This document shows, piece by piece, positions 44,609 to 54,886 of a stretch of 64,000 bases of DNA (position 1 is its first letter; each line of letters starts with the position of its first letter). The stretch comes from Dichotomocladium elegans (Eukaryota; Mucoromycota; Mucoromycetes; Mucorales; Lichtheimiaceae). The notes below the pieces were generated by a model, which was given only the letters and a program-made list of their open reading frames with translations, was not told where the DNA came from and made no database searches. Location of the stretch: positions 434,001 to 498,000 of the forward strand of contig JAIXMN010000008.1 in the NCBI GenBank assembly GCA_025716815.1, written 5' to 3'. Made by a program: the position numbers and the translations under genes.

Positions 44609-45290
44609 AGCGTCTTCCCCAAATATAAAGAAGGAGAAATAGAAAATAAAGCGAGCACAGCAGCCGGTGTAAAAGCGAATTGGGAAAGTGGGTGTTTCTG
44701 TGACTATTGAATTAGCAAGGCCTGAATCGTTATAAACATCTCTCAAGAGGGAAAATACCAAACACGCGCGCTCTCAGAGAATTGCGTCAATGCATTAGAT
44801 TGTATGCACCACAGCATCCGCCAAGTAGACCTATTATGCGGATGGATTCTTACTATGCCTACCTGTTCTCCACCGAAACCCTAATGTCACGGTCTCTTTT
44901 CAACTGCTGATAATGCTTTTCATGTGATGAAACGCCAATTAAGGGGCATGAGGCAAATCTAGAGAAGTAAAAATGCTTAAAATGTAGCACGGAAGTCATC
45001 GCATCTATTACTTCTTGGAAATCAAAACAGTACGAAAAGTATTTGCCCATTTGCTTTGAGTGTATGCCGGATCCGGTATAGCGCTATATTATATTTTGGC
45101 TCTCCATGCATGCATAACGCGGGCTGGATTCCTTTCCCCCTTTATAACCTTGATAGACGGACCAGCCACTTCTTTCATGGACTGCCTGTAACATCTTCCT
45201 CATTTTTTTTCTTTCTCTCCATCCATTGCGCTCTTTCTTTCTTTCTCCACACCGTTTACTTCTTCAATCTCGATGTGTATACTCCATGCG
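44609..45290. other. Intergenic
   Basis: No gene assigned. TTTC-rich stretch near 45205-45250; a plus-strand frame from 45056 runs into the kelch remnant below and may include its leader. Confidence 0.35.
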
Positions 45291-46420
45291 TCAATCCTAT
45301 GGATGACCTTGGCTACATGCATGTGGCACTGCCTTTCCGGAACTAGCCATCCCTGCTTTGTTGATCCAAGACTGCGTACCAAGCTGCCACGCTTTTTCAA
45401 CTGAGGCAGCCCGGAAGAACAACTCGGTCATACTCTACGGTAATTCTTCGATCATTCAAGAGGGCAATCAAGGGGATAATCTCTATCGGTTCACTCATCT
45501 GGATAATGGAAAGGCTACAGCTTTGAACAGTTTTACCGCAACAACCCGCCCTACAATCTGAAGGGACCGGGTAGAACTGTGTATTATTCCTAGACAGATG
45601 CTCTCTTTCTCCTGATCCGATCGATCGAAAACAACGCATATTATATCACCTCATTCAACATCACTCAACTTCAGGTGCTCCGTTACGACTTCTCAACTCA
45701 GGCATGATAGAGACACCAACCAAGTCTACCTATGCGGAGGAATAGCCACCGCGGCAAAACATCCTGAACCTCTCAATGACATGTGGCTAATGGATATAGA
45801 CCAGGGAACTATTTCATTTGTACGACTGGAGGACATGACATGTCCTCGTGTTTAACATCAGTTGATGGATAAAATCTGTGACACACATACCCTTCCATTT
45901 TCTACGTTGCCTGGAAATGCTGATGTAACATTTGACTAGATCATGAGTTCCTTCTCACCGGCGGTACCGTAAGTTTAGCTCATTGATCTCGGAACAGCCG
46001 AAGTGTTTAACATTAGACACCAAGTGAATGAATCGGTCAGCTCTAACAGCGGCAGATGATGACGTACCCACTGTTTTGGCATTTCATGTTGCTGCTGCAG
46101 GTATGCCACCAAGAGTCAGCGTCAACTCCAAAATATAATATCCATCATAAACAGATCTAGCACGCAGCAGGGTATTTGTATTCTGTGGTATGGATTATTT
46201 TCTTCATTCTCCCCCTTTTTTCCTATGTTGCCGGCATGCATACTGATGGCTGTGTTATTGCTACGGTCAAAAAATTAAGGATACTCAATCGGAACCCAAT
46301 ATCTTATTCCGTGCGGTCTGCTAGCACTGAACATGAGCAACTGGGCGAGGAAGATGCCAAATACCGAAGAGCTGCGGCTATGATGCATAGCTTGGATCCT
46401 TCTTATTTGACAGTAGCGTA
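45291..46420 (+). pseudogene. Decayed kelch-repeat protein gene
   Basis: Kelch-like pieces occur in changing frames: SCHAFSTEAARKNNSVILYG, NQVYLCGGIATAAKHPEPLN followed by DMWLMDIDQGTISFVRLEDM, LDLGTAEVFNIRHQVN, and a membrane-like segment SVVWIIFFILPLFSYVAGMH after 46170. The paired Gly and the W.L/D pattern fit kelch blades, and the end fits a membrane-anchored fungal kelch protein. Stops and frame changes between pieces are too many to explain by introns that I could find, so it is read as a pseudogene; a poorly spliced but real gene is not excluded. Confidence 0.4.
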
Positions 46421-46452
46421 GAGTAGGTACACCTCATGGCATCAATTGCCAC

Positions 46453-48055
46453 ATGTTACCGATTAGTCGTTTGATTTGTCTAGGTGACACTTATCCGCAT
46501 TTATACAATGATATTGATGCTTTGATTCTTGACAGCCTCAAATGGCTGGAGAGTTTCGATGCAGATGACATGACTGTAGAGAAGTTCCAGGATGACACCA
46601 ATACGTTAATTACGTCTCTTGCTATTACTACCCCTTTTTTCATTTTTATCCTCTTCTTCATATGTCACAGATGCCGTGCAAGACCGACTATAGAGCGGAT
46701 AGACAGCATTTATAAGATCGTTTGGAAGCCGAGATTATAACAAAAGGATTCATGAGATGTTCGCTATGCTTATTTAATGTGGACATACCCATACTACATC
46801 AACAGAAACGGGGCAGTCCACATGGGCAGAGATCGCTCGAACGTTATCTATCGCACTGTGCTGCATTATTTTCCTGTATATTTTTAACTTCGCTGTACCC
46901 CAAGCGTTGATGAGTCCTACTGTTACTCATTCTTGACAGAATCTTCCACGATAATGGAAGTCCACGCAAATGGAAATGGACTTGCGCGAAATGATTTTGG
47001 CAGCTTACCGCTAGTTGAACCATTAGACGTCCGATTTTACTACAAAAGTGAACACAATAATGATGCGTTGACCAGCGTGTAGATAAAATGCACCACATCC
47101 TTTGGAGACGAGTGCGGAAATTACGTCCACGACCTGGATTTGTCATTCTTCAATAGTTCTATCACTAACCGTACTATGCTAAATTGCAATCACTTCAGTG
47201 CCCCAAGCACCTCACGCTGTCAAAAACTGAAGAATTTCTCTACCGAACCAGCGTACGCTTTACAATCACATACAATCTCAGGAGTATGACGGACTTGGTC
47301 AACACGACGATGACGGAAATTCCAAAACTCTACGTTTCCTTGTATCCTTGGAAGAAAGATCCTAATATAATCTATCCCAACAATACGCGTGATACCGATC
47401 TGAGGCTCATAGAGATCGATGACTGGTTTGTTGATGATATTATGTGCAAGAACATATATGAAGTTGACCTGGACAAGCATAATACGATGAAGCTCTAAGT
47501 ATATAATCCGCAAGACCATGACACCGACTGCGTGGAATCACATCGGCACTCTATCGAACGGCTGGAAGAGGCCTACCATAAGCACTCTGTCCATAGCGCC
47601 CAGCGTATGCTGGAAGACAACATCAACACGATAGTGAGCGTGGAGCTTGAAAGCTTTGAAAAGATCACTGAGCGCGAGTTCAAAGTCAATACGGTCGTCA
47701 ACGTGTTCCGTATCGTTGGCGGTATCGCAGGGATCCTCGTCTCCATTCAAGCTTGCTTCTTTGACCGTCGGCTCAAGTCCCCTGGGGGATCATCCGGCGA
47801 TTCTCGTTTGGCGCGATTCGTCGATCCCTGCTTCAGACACTGCAATCCAGATTTCAAATCAAGCATGAGCCGCTCGTCAGTCGCATCGAAGAGGTTTGCA
47901 TGCATTCTGATCTTGCTTTCCAAGAGCGGGTTGATCATGTGGAAGAGCGCATGTCGGATGCTTGAAAGGGTGTTGGCAGCCTACTATCTGAATAGCGAGG
48001 TGTTGAGGCACTTGCGAGCAGCCGTTGCACGACGTCCATCCATTCCATAGTGGAG
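46453..48055 (+). pseudogene. Remnant of a large membrane/coiled-coil protein gene
   Basis: Pieces in several frames: YPHLYNDIDALILDSLKWLE, a hydrophobic segment (TTPFFIFILFFICH), VDESYCYSFLTESSTIMEVH, FYYKSEHNNDALTSV, DLVNTTMTEIPKLYVSLYPW, then SIERLEEAYHKHSVHSAQRM and a membrane segment NVFRIVGGIAGILVSIQACF. A frameshift near 47785 moves the frame to GAIRRSLLQTLQSRFQI and VSRIEEVCMHSDLAF (coiled coil). The C-terminal TM followed by a PWG-like block is a layout I have seen in zygomycete membrane proteins of unknown role. Multiple stops support decay. Confidence 0.35.
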
Positions 48056-48342
48056 ACGACACATCTCAATGAAAATAGCTCAAGGACATCACTGCAATAA
48101 AGCATTATTGTTGGGCGGATCAAAAACTCAAGATTCCAATTAATGCCAATACGACCCATTCCAGTAATCTGCATGTCTCGCATAATATCTGCTTGTGGAG
48201 ATGCAGAGGTGCGATCCGAGACACGTAATTGGACATTCATGAGCCAATGCCTTCTTGCCATTGCCATGATAAATTCATACAGAGCACGCTTGTCCTTTTT
48301 GCTCTCGTAGTCTACAATTCCTTTGCCCTGGATAGGTGTCAT
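48056..48342 (-). other. Unassigned minus-strand frame
   Basis: An open stretch reads GKGIVDYESKKDKRALYEFI and IMRDMQITGMGRIGINWNLE, which looks protein-like, but no start, splice partner or family is evident. It overlaps the end of the decayed plus-strand gene. May be another gene remnant. Confidence 0.2.
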
Positions 48343-48574
48343 TATGATCTGAGCCGGAGGCTTCCTGCGACAACGGGCGAGCAGGAAGCTAGAAAAGATT
48401 CATATATTCATTGTCTTTCCGACGATCCTGAGCCGCCCCCAACCCCCTTTTACATGTGTGATCAGCCGTTTATAAACACAAGTATTTCTCTCCTTCATTC
48501 CTTCCGATTCTTTTATTAATTTTTAATTTATCTACCGCCTTGCCTGTAGCCCTCCTCAATCTCGACAAGCACAC

Positions 48575-49070
48575 ATGCCACTAGAGACACTGGTAGCTCC
48601 CGGTGGTCATTTGCAACCGACTTTTTGCAGCGAGGAAACTGCTGTTGCAGGCCCTTTCGACAATGCCATTCCGTCTCCGAGAATCCAGCCGCAGCATTCG
48701 ATTGTTATTATGCAGAGGGATCAGAGTATTGCGGATGAAAACGAGTTTTATCAGTCACTCCATAAGCATTCTGCGATGCATCGGATTGTCCTCAGCAGAC
48801 CATTCACTCAAAAAATTACCTTGGGAAGCTGGGTTCGCCTCGATCTTGGTGTAGTGAATGAGCTTGGACTCACACTCAAAGGCGACAAGGCGCTTTCTTG
48901 TCGCTTGAGCTTGGACGCAAAACTGTTGCGGTACGCCCATTCTGGTGAACTTCAGGATGGTGTTATGATGAGTAGCCCCGAAGACGGTGACAGCAGCAGC
49001 AACAGCAGCATTAGTACTACGAGTAGCAGTAGCAATAGCAACAGCGGCAGCCGAACTAGTTTTGACGACG

Positions 49071-49106
<36 letters not shown>

Positions 49107-50417
49107 ATTGGTGCAGTAATAGCACGCTGAACGATAAGAGCGCATACAGTATTGAGATCCGCCCCCTTCAGCTTGATGCGTGGGATAGCAATAACAGTGA
49201 CACGGATACCACTGTGACAACACCATCAAGGTACTGTCAAAACCCTGAAGTTCCCGGGTTCTTTTGTAGCGGGACAGGAGGCCTTGAATTTCGCGTTAGC
49301 GGCCACTATCAGGACACGACAAAAGCAAAATACTTTCTATACATTTCCCCTACGTTATCAGACTCGAACTCGCTTCAGGCGATGCCCTTGATTCTGGGTC
49401 CCATTGAGGTTGTGCAGGACTTGGGCGAGAGACGCAACGCTGGCTGGTTCACAGAACAAGACATACTCAATGAGATGTTCCGAGCCTATTCGCTAAACCG
49501 GCTCCTTTCGCAGAGCATTCCGCCTCCGAGATTACCCTGCGCCTTTGCTCTTAAAGACACCTATTTTTTGGTCAAGGAGAATTGGAAGATGGGAACGTGG
49601 GGTAAGGCTTGGGACTCGGCTCTTGTGCTCTCGGACATGTTTGCCCGCCAGATCTGGAGAGACCCCCAGTGGCTTGATGGTTGTCACATCGTTGATCTAA
49701 GTGCAGGGTAAATAAATATAGAAATGAATGATGCGCGTTTTGGACTGCTAACAACAGTTCCTATTCTTCCTCAGGACAGGGTGTATGGCCTTGCTACTTG
49801 GCTATATACTTGGCCATCTGGATCCGGATTACACGACGAAGTTCACGCTGACCGATCTTGAGGACGCACTCGAGCTCATTCGCTATAACTACCAGCTTAA
49901 CTTTGGAAACAATCTCGAGCATGACAAAAACATATCCATACAACGGCTCCGCTGGGGAAGCTCGAAGGATGCCAAAGCCGTCTACCGCAATTCTGGCAAG
50001 CCAGATATTATTATTGCTTCAGATGTCCTGTACGAGCCGAACTGCTTTCCACTGCTTGTCCGATCGCTCGCTCTTCTGAGCGAACCGGGAAAGACAGTGA
50101 TATATTTAGGCTACAAGAAACGCGGTCTGCAAGATAAGGACGAGCGTCTTTTCTTTGACATGGCGAAGAAACATTTCCATATGGAGAAGATTGGGAAAGA
50201 GGGTGAGCCACCCTTTGAATACACTGCTCCGGTTGCATGGGAGAAAAGGCATGGCTTTATCACTCGAAATGCAGGAGGTGAAACTGACGGTATGGGCTGG
50301 ATCGACCGGTTGCCGGATATCAGTAACAGCAAATGGTCGAGTGGTCCAGGCTCGGGGGGTCCTGGGCAGTCCAACGTTCAAGTCTATAGGATGGTCCGCA
50401 AGTCCACACCCAACTAA
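48575..50417 (+). CDS. Methyltransferase 16-type protein (METTL21-like lysine methyltransferase) with long N-terminal region
   Basis: Two exons, 48575-49707 and 49775-50417, joined within the SAM-binding loop (HIVDLSAG|TGCMALLL); 1,776 nt, 591 residues. The C-terminal half is a Methyltransf_16 domain: GKAWDSALVLSDMFARQ, IVDLSAGTGCMALLLGYI (motif I), TLTDLEDALELIRYN, WGSSKDA, IIIASDVLYEPNCFPLLV (motif post-I/IV) and a final Ser/Gly tail. This family mostly methylates lysines of chaperones, elongation factors and similar proteins. The first 330 residues are not found in the short METTL21 enzymes; they contain a beta-rich-looking part (TLGSWVRLDLGVVNELGLTL), a long Ser/Asn/Asp tract encoded by AGC repeats (about 48990-49105) and a second folded-looking part. 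The target is unknown. Confidence 0.85.
49072..49104 (+). repeat. (AGC)n run encoding poly-Ser
   Basis: About ten AGC units in frame within the low-complexity part of the methyltransferase gene; surrounding AGC/AAC-rich sequence extends the Ser/Asn tract. Confidence 0.85.
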
Positions 50418-50574
50418 AAGAGTGCTTCAATATTACCCGCCCTTTGCTCGTAGATCCTCCTACATTCATGCACATACGCGCATACAACTTACCCTCATCA
50501 TTCAAAATAAGATTTTATACCTCTTTTTGCCTTTTAATACTAGTTCTTACAGTTTAATATCACGGCTCTTCCCA
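50418..50574. other. 3' flank of methyltransferase gene
   Basis: AT-rich flank ending where the terminal sequence of transposon copy C begins. Confidence 0.3.
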
Positions 50575-51130
50575 TGTTATACACCTTTTCCAAAATTGAA
50601 GTCGCAAGATGGCAAAACAAATGTCGCATGCACGGCGAAAAATGTCACATAAAAAAGTTTGACAAATCCATCTCTATAAATGTTAGCCAGCTTTTGCCTT
50701 TTCTTTTCTACCCATTTTACGTTCTGAGCGATCTATTTCTTATTACGATGGCAAGGTCATGTCATTGATGAACGCGGCTGTCCTGAACATATGGACTATG
50801 TTGTTGATGAGGGAACATACGCGTTCCAATGCGTTTGTTCTCACACAGGATATCTGCGTAGCCTATCGTGCAGGGGGTAACCCTGACCTTGTTGCTAGGC
50901 ATATTCCCAAGCGAAAGGATACAGACATAGATGAAAGAAGCAGACTGTAAGGGTGGCTACATAATGTGCACCGACAAAAACAAGGTCGGAATTTTCAAAC
51001 TGATGCTCGAGAAGGTCCTGAGTGCATCAGCTGCTGCAAAATAGCTAGGAATCCATCTATTCGGTCAGCTCAGTGATGGGCATCACAGTACGAAAAGGAC
51101 CCTGGCAGCGTTGTAATAAATGTAGACGCA
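50575..51130 (+). mobile_element. Truncated IS630/Tc1-mariner-like element, copy C
   Basis: Begins with TTATACACCTTTTCCAAAAT then TGAAGTCGCA, further GTCGCA/GTCACA words and CTATAAATGTTAG, as in copies A and D. The N-terminal transposase region follows in broken frames (ICVAYRAGGNPD, ARHIPKRKDTDID, GIFKLMLEKVLSASAAAK then a stop). Similarity to the other copies ends near 51130-51165, after GACGAGAATCTTTTCACCTG, which copy A also retains. The DDE part is missing. Confidence 0.75.
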
Positions 51131-51169
51131 GAGGACGTTCCACGACGAGAATCTTTTCACCTGTTGAGC

Positions 51170-52752
51170 AAATGTTTTGTCTCATTGGAGATGTGCCGGA
51201 AACGAAGGAATGAATGACAAGTATCTTACACTACTGTGGCTGCTACGCGGGTATCTAATGGTTTTAATACGTAACGGCATAGACGAGCCCTGTTCATCAT
51301 TCGGAGAAGAGGCTGCGAGCTTCATAGCAGACTTCGTCTACTGTGTCTACCAGTTCATTCGCTACAGTTGTGCTGGGGAGAGGGAGGGAGAGAAGTCCCG
51401 AGCCGCCCGATGGCGCCTCTCTTCAATAATGAACTATTTTTCCTAGCAGGAAAATTAAGAAAGATGCTCTTCTGTCCTGCTCAGTAGTTATACAGGGCGT
51501 TCCGGTGGTATCGTTATGTATTTAGAATACTGTAGCGTTTCCTCGGTATTTACGTTACTAAGAGTAACGATATTTGCCGACAAACTGGTGAATAATAGAG
51601 ATCACCTATGTAACATTAGTACGAGCAAATTGGCTATTATTCATTGCCGGCTGTCTGTATATTTTATCTCCACCTTCGGGATTGGGCCTTGCACAAGGTA
51701 AGAACCAAGTCTGTCCGGGTGTGAAATGCTACTATATGATGAGTGTTTAGTGAATGATGTCGCCAGAGCCAAAGACCGATGGAATTTTGTTTGTTGGCGG
51801 CAGAAACATCGTTATGATATGCAGTTTTTACGACGGTACGAAGATGTGTCCACGTGGACGCACGATAAGACCGGCCTCCGCGTTACCGAGAAGCCCCCAC
51901 GTTGGGTTTGTACAACTTAGGTAACTTGCAGTCGCTTTGCAACACCTGGGGGGCTTTTCCTGTCCAGCAGCAACGGAGCTTCTTCCCCCGTCCCGTCATC
52001 TTGCGCAAGGTCCAGTTCTGCGCGTTGTTTCAGGTGGCCTGAGCTTAATATTCGAATATCCGGGGCCCACCCCTGGTTGTCTCACTATGGTCACCTTTAT
52101 ACGAAGGCGAACTACGCCCGATATGGACATTTCAAGTTGAAAGAGTGAGACGCCACAGCCTCTCGCCGTTGTCACACTGATGCTGAACAAGAGAGCCATG
52201 TCAAGGTACATGATTTATACAGGTGCCTTAGCCGGTCGCTGCCAACACCCACCGATACCCGCAGGGTATCCTGAAGAAGTGGAAAAAGGCTGGCTGCTCT
52301 CTCTTCTACTTCCTTGTTTATCGTAAAACATGCACCGAGCGAAACATATGCACAAATGAATATAACACCCACCAAGACATTTCAGCTCGTCTTTCAACTG
52401 TAACTCTCCAGATGATCGTTTACAATTAAGTACATTGTGAATGTGTACATCCTCGACAATCATAGGAGAAATTAACTTCAATCTCTCGCTCGCATACTCG
52501 CCCACCCCCTCTCCTCTTGTTATATATGGACGGATAAGAATGTGAGTGTGGTGCCGATAGCAAACGTGGAGGCCCGATGAAATCCGAGAGAAGTAGCGTG
52601 TGACAAACGCATACACACTTCAGCGCGAGCCAGAACAAACCTTTTCTTCCTTTTTCTCACTCCCACCGTTCTCTTTCTACTCTTCTCTTTTCTTTTCTCT
52701 CTCTTTCTCTCTCTCTCTCTCTTCTATTTCGGTCATCCTTTCTCGGTCCTTA
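51170..52752. other. Gene-poor region and promoter of the F-box gene
   Basis: Frames at 51177-51446, 51516-51701 and 51726-51920 have no recognised family. The last 100 nt before 52753 is a CT-rich leader (CTCTCTCT near 52697-52718). Confidence 0.35.
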
Positions 52753-53580
52753 ATGTTGACGCTTTTACCATCTAAAGTACTTGAAGACATCATTTTTTAT
52801 CTGAACCTGGAAGACGTAGTCGAGCTGTGTAGTGTCAACGCGGATCTCAAAGACCGCCTGTGTCAGGGGGTGTGGCGTCGAGATCTGTTGTTTCCGGCCG
52901 AGGACCGATCAGTGACAGACGATTTTGTTAAGCGGCTCGTGCGCAGGATCCCTCGATCTTATGCTGTCTTGGAAATGCGGCTGGTGAACCTGCCACTCAG
53001 CTGGCAAGGGCTGCTCTTGCTGTTTGACCATTTCGGACATTCTGTCGAAAGGATCCACCTAACAGCCTCCGCGGCCACATTGGCGGCACTAGCCAGGCAT
53101 CTGTCCGTCTTTGCTGCCAATCTCGCACTTCTTCAGCATGAAAACAAGATCCCAATCACCTTCAGAGAGTACTGTGTGGACTATACCAATCTGGTGGCGG
53201 CTGGCCGTTCGCTTGATCGCTGGCTCGCTGACGACATTGTCCTTGACGATCCTCCCTTTGAGCGACTGGAGGAATTGACCATCGTGACCCTTGATTCGCC
53301 TCTTTCTTCTGCACTTGACCATGCCGATAATAGTAGTGGTGGTAGTGGTGGTAGCAGTAGTAACAGCAGCAATCATCGTCAAATTTATAGCATGGCCGAC
53401 TTTTTGGCTGGCAGGCGGCTCTCCAAGATCAATAACCGCGCTTCAGCATCCAAGCGTAGACGACGTCTGTCTCATGACAACGATCTACCTCCACCGCCGC
53501 CGAAACATCCACGCTCAGCATCACCCCCCGCAACATCGGCTCCACCTTACCATCATCCTCCATCGGCGTCTGCCTTTTAG
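52753..53580 (+). CDS. F-box-like protein
   Basis: Single exon, 275 residues from the ATG at 52753. An upstream in-frame ATG at 52600 would add 51 residues of Phe/Ser/Leu encoded by the CT-rich leader and is not favoured. The N-terminus has an F-box-like motif, LPSKVLEDIIFYLNLEDVVELCSVNADLKDRL, split here as LPSKVLEDIIFYLNLEDVV and ELCSVNADLKDRL, with WRRDLLFP following as in many F-boxes. The middle has no clear LRRs. The C-terminal 90 residues are disordered: a Ser/Gly/Asn tract, a basic patch ASKRRRRLSHD that could act as nuclear signal, and a Pro/His-rich end. F-box proteins link substrates to SCF ubiquitin ligases via Skp1; the substrate is unknown. Confidence 0.75.
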   Translation: MLTLLPSKVLEDIIFYLNLEDVVELCSVNADLKDRLCQGVWRRDLLFPAEDRSVTDDFVKRLVRRIPRSYAVLEMRLVNLPLSWQGLLLLFDHFGHSVERIHLTASAATLAALARHLSVFAANLALLQHENKIPITFREYCVDYTNLVAAGRSLDRWLADDIVLDDPPFERLEELTIVTLDSPLSSALDHADNSSGGSGGSSSNSSNHRQIYSMADFLAGRRLSKINNRASASKRRRRLSHDNDLPPPPPKHPRSASPPATSAPPYHHPPSASAF

Positions 53581-53712
53581 TTATCTTTCCACTCAGGCTT
53601 CTTGGTGATTGTCGCTGCATACCCTCATTTCAAGGCACAAAACATTGCATACTCTAAATCAGCAATGGAAAGAAACAAAAAACGCTCATCCACTCGTATA
53701 GCAAATTAGCAT

Positions 53713-53747
<35 letters not shown>

Positions 53748-54530
53748 GTACGTATGTATGTATGCATATATATTCAAAGACTTTCCTTCTCCATGTATAC
53801 CTACACGTTCATTCGCACGTATGAATCGAGCTCCCATGGCGTCTATCATAATATTCTTCAAAAAGGAAGGCCTTGACTCAATGTTTGCGTTTGTATACTT
53901 CATTTGGTCAAAAACTTAGTGGGGTTCCTAAAAATAATAATTGTCTCTTGGATACACAGATACAAATGGGCGTCGTTGTATATGTGCAGATATTTCTACA
54001 TGTGTGTGTATTTGTTTTTTAGAGTGGAGTAACTATCAGCCCCTATCATCTTGTTTTTTTTTTCATCAGGGTTATGTACGGTGTAGCCTTCGGCTCCCTT
54101 TTGAGGGAATAAGGGAAAGGGGTGAGATCTGCCGCTGGACTGTCAAAACATGACGCTCGTCTTTAGAGTGGAAGGGGTAGCACGCATCCTTTGAGAGATT
54201 ATGCAGAATCAGTGCTTACAATTACTAACCTGCTGTCTTGGTATTTGGCTTCAGCGCCCAGAAGAGTCCAGACTGCCATGGAAGCCTTAGGTAGCAGAGG
54301 TATGTGCGCTTATTTTACTGACGCTGCGGCTGATTCCGCCATGCTGGCAGACGGAGATTGATGCACGGAGGTCCTTTCTCACACACAGCCCCCACTCCCG
54401 TAGAGACTTCCCCAGTTACTGAATATTTCGGGACCTGTTAGGCGAAGTATCAAAGGGGTAGTTGGAAAAAGAGCATGTTGTTGTACATATGTCAGCAAGT
54501 CTGACAGGTAGAAAAAGAAACATTGTCTAT
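53581..54530. other. Intergenic with TA/TATG repeats
   Basis: A (TA)n tract at 53713-53736 passes into TATG units to about 53765. No gene seen. Confidence 0.5.
53713..53765. repeat. (TA)n(TATG)n compound microsatellite
   Basis: About 12 TA units followed by about 7 TATG/TACG units. Confidence 0.9.
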
Positions 54531-54724
54531 CCACATATAAATACACCCCTCATGAGCACATCATCAACTCATTAGAGACACCTACATACATACACACACC
54601 TTTTTCTCTTCCTTCTCTCTTTTCTCTGCTTCTCACTATAAGCGGCCTGTCTCGTTAAAACAGACAGACTTGGGACCATTTATCTATAATAAGCTTCTAC
54701 TGCAACAATACACCTACGCCTATC

Positions 54725-54886
54725 ATGCCTCCTCCAGAACCACCGCCTCTTAATCTAGAAGGTGGTCAATGGTATGTACCCACTCTCATCAAATGGCAGT
54801 TCTAGTAATCTTCTCATCCTTTTTCTAGCATCTGGTGTGGAAAATACGGCCATGGACGAGGAAGTTGCCCACTTCTCAAATGAATA
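54725..54886 (+). CDS. Possible very small spliced gene (34 residues)
   Basis: A TATA-like ATATAAATA lies near 54534-54543 and a pyrimidine-rich leader precedes the ATG at 54725. Exon 1 is 54725-54771 (MPPPEPPPLNLEGGQ), a GTATGT donor and CTAG acceptor flank a 57-nt intron, and exon 2 54829-54886 gives CIWCGNTAMDEEVAHFSNE. The sequence reads as an expressed mini-gene, but length gives little statistical support. Reading exon 2 one base out of frame gives WKYGHGRGSCP; with one more A in the AAA at 54841 the peptide would carry the C-x2-C-x4-H-x4-C spacing of a zinc knuckle. So either a short peptide, a decayed zinc-knuckle gene or a sequence error. Confidence 0.3.

Noticed and set aside
51890..51958. 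Inverted repeat AAGCCCCC ... GGGGGGCTT as hairpin or terminator
   Set aside because: The stem is only about 8 bp with a long loop and a bulge; not above expectation.
54829..54882. Zinc knuckle C-x2-C-x4-H-x4-C in the mini-gene
   Set aside because: The first cysteines and the His/last Cys are in different frames in the given sequence; kept only as a finding about a possible one-base change.
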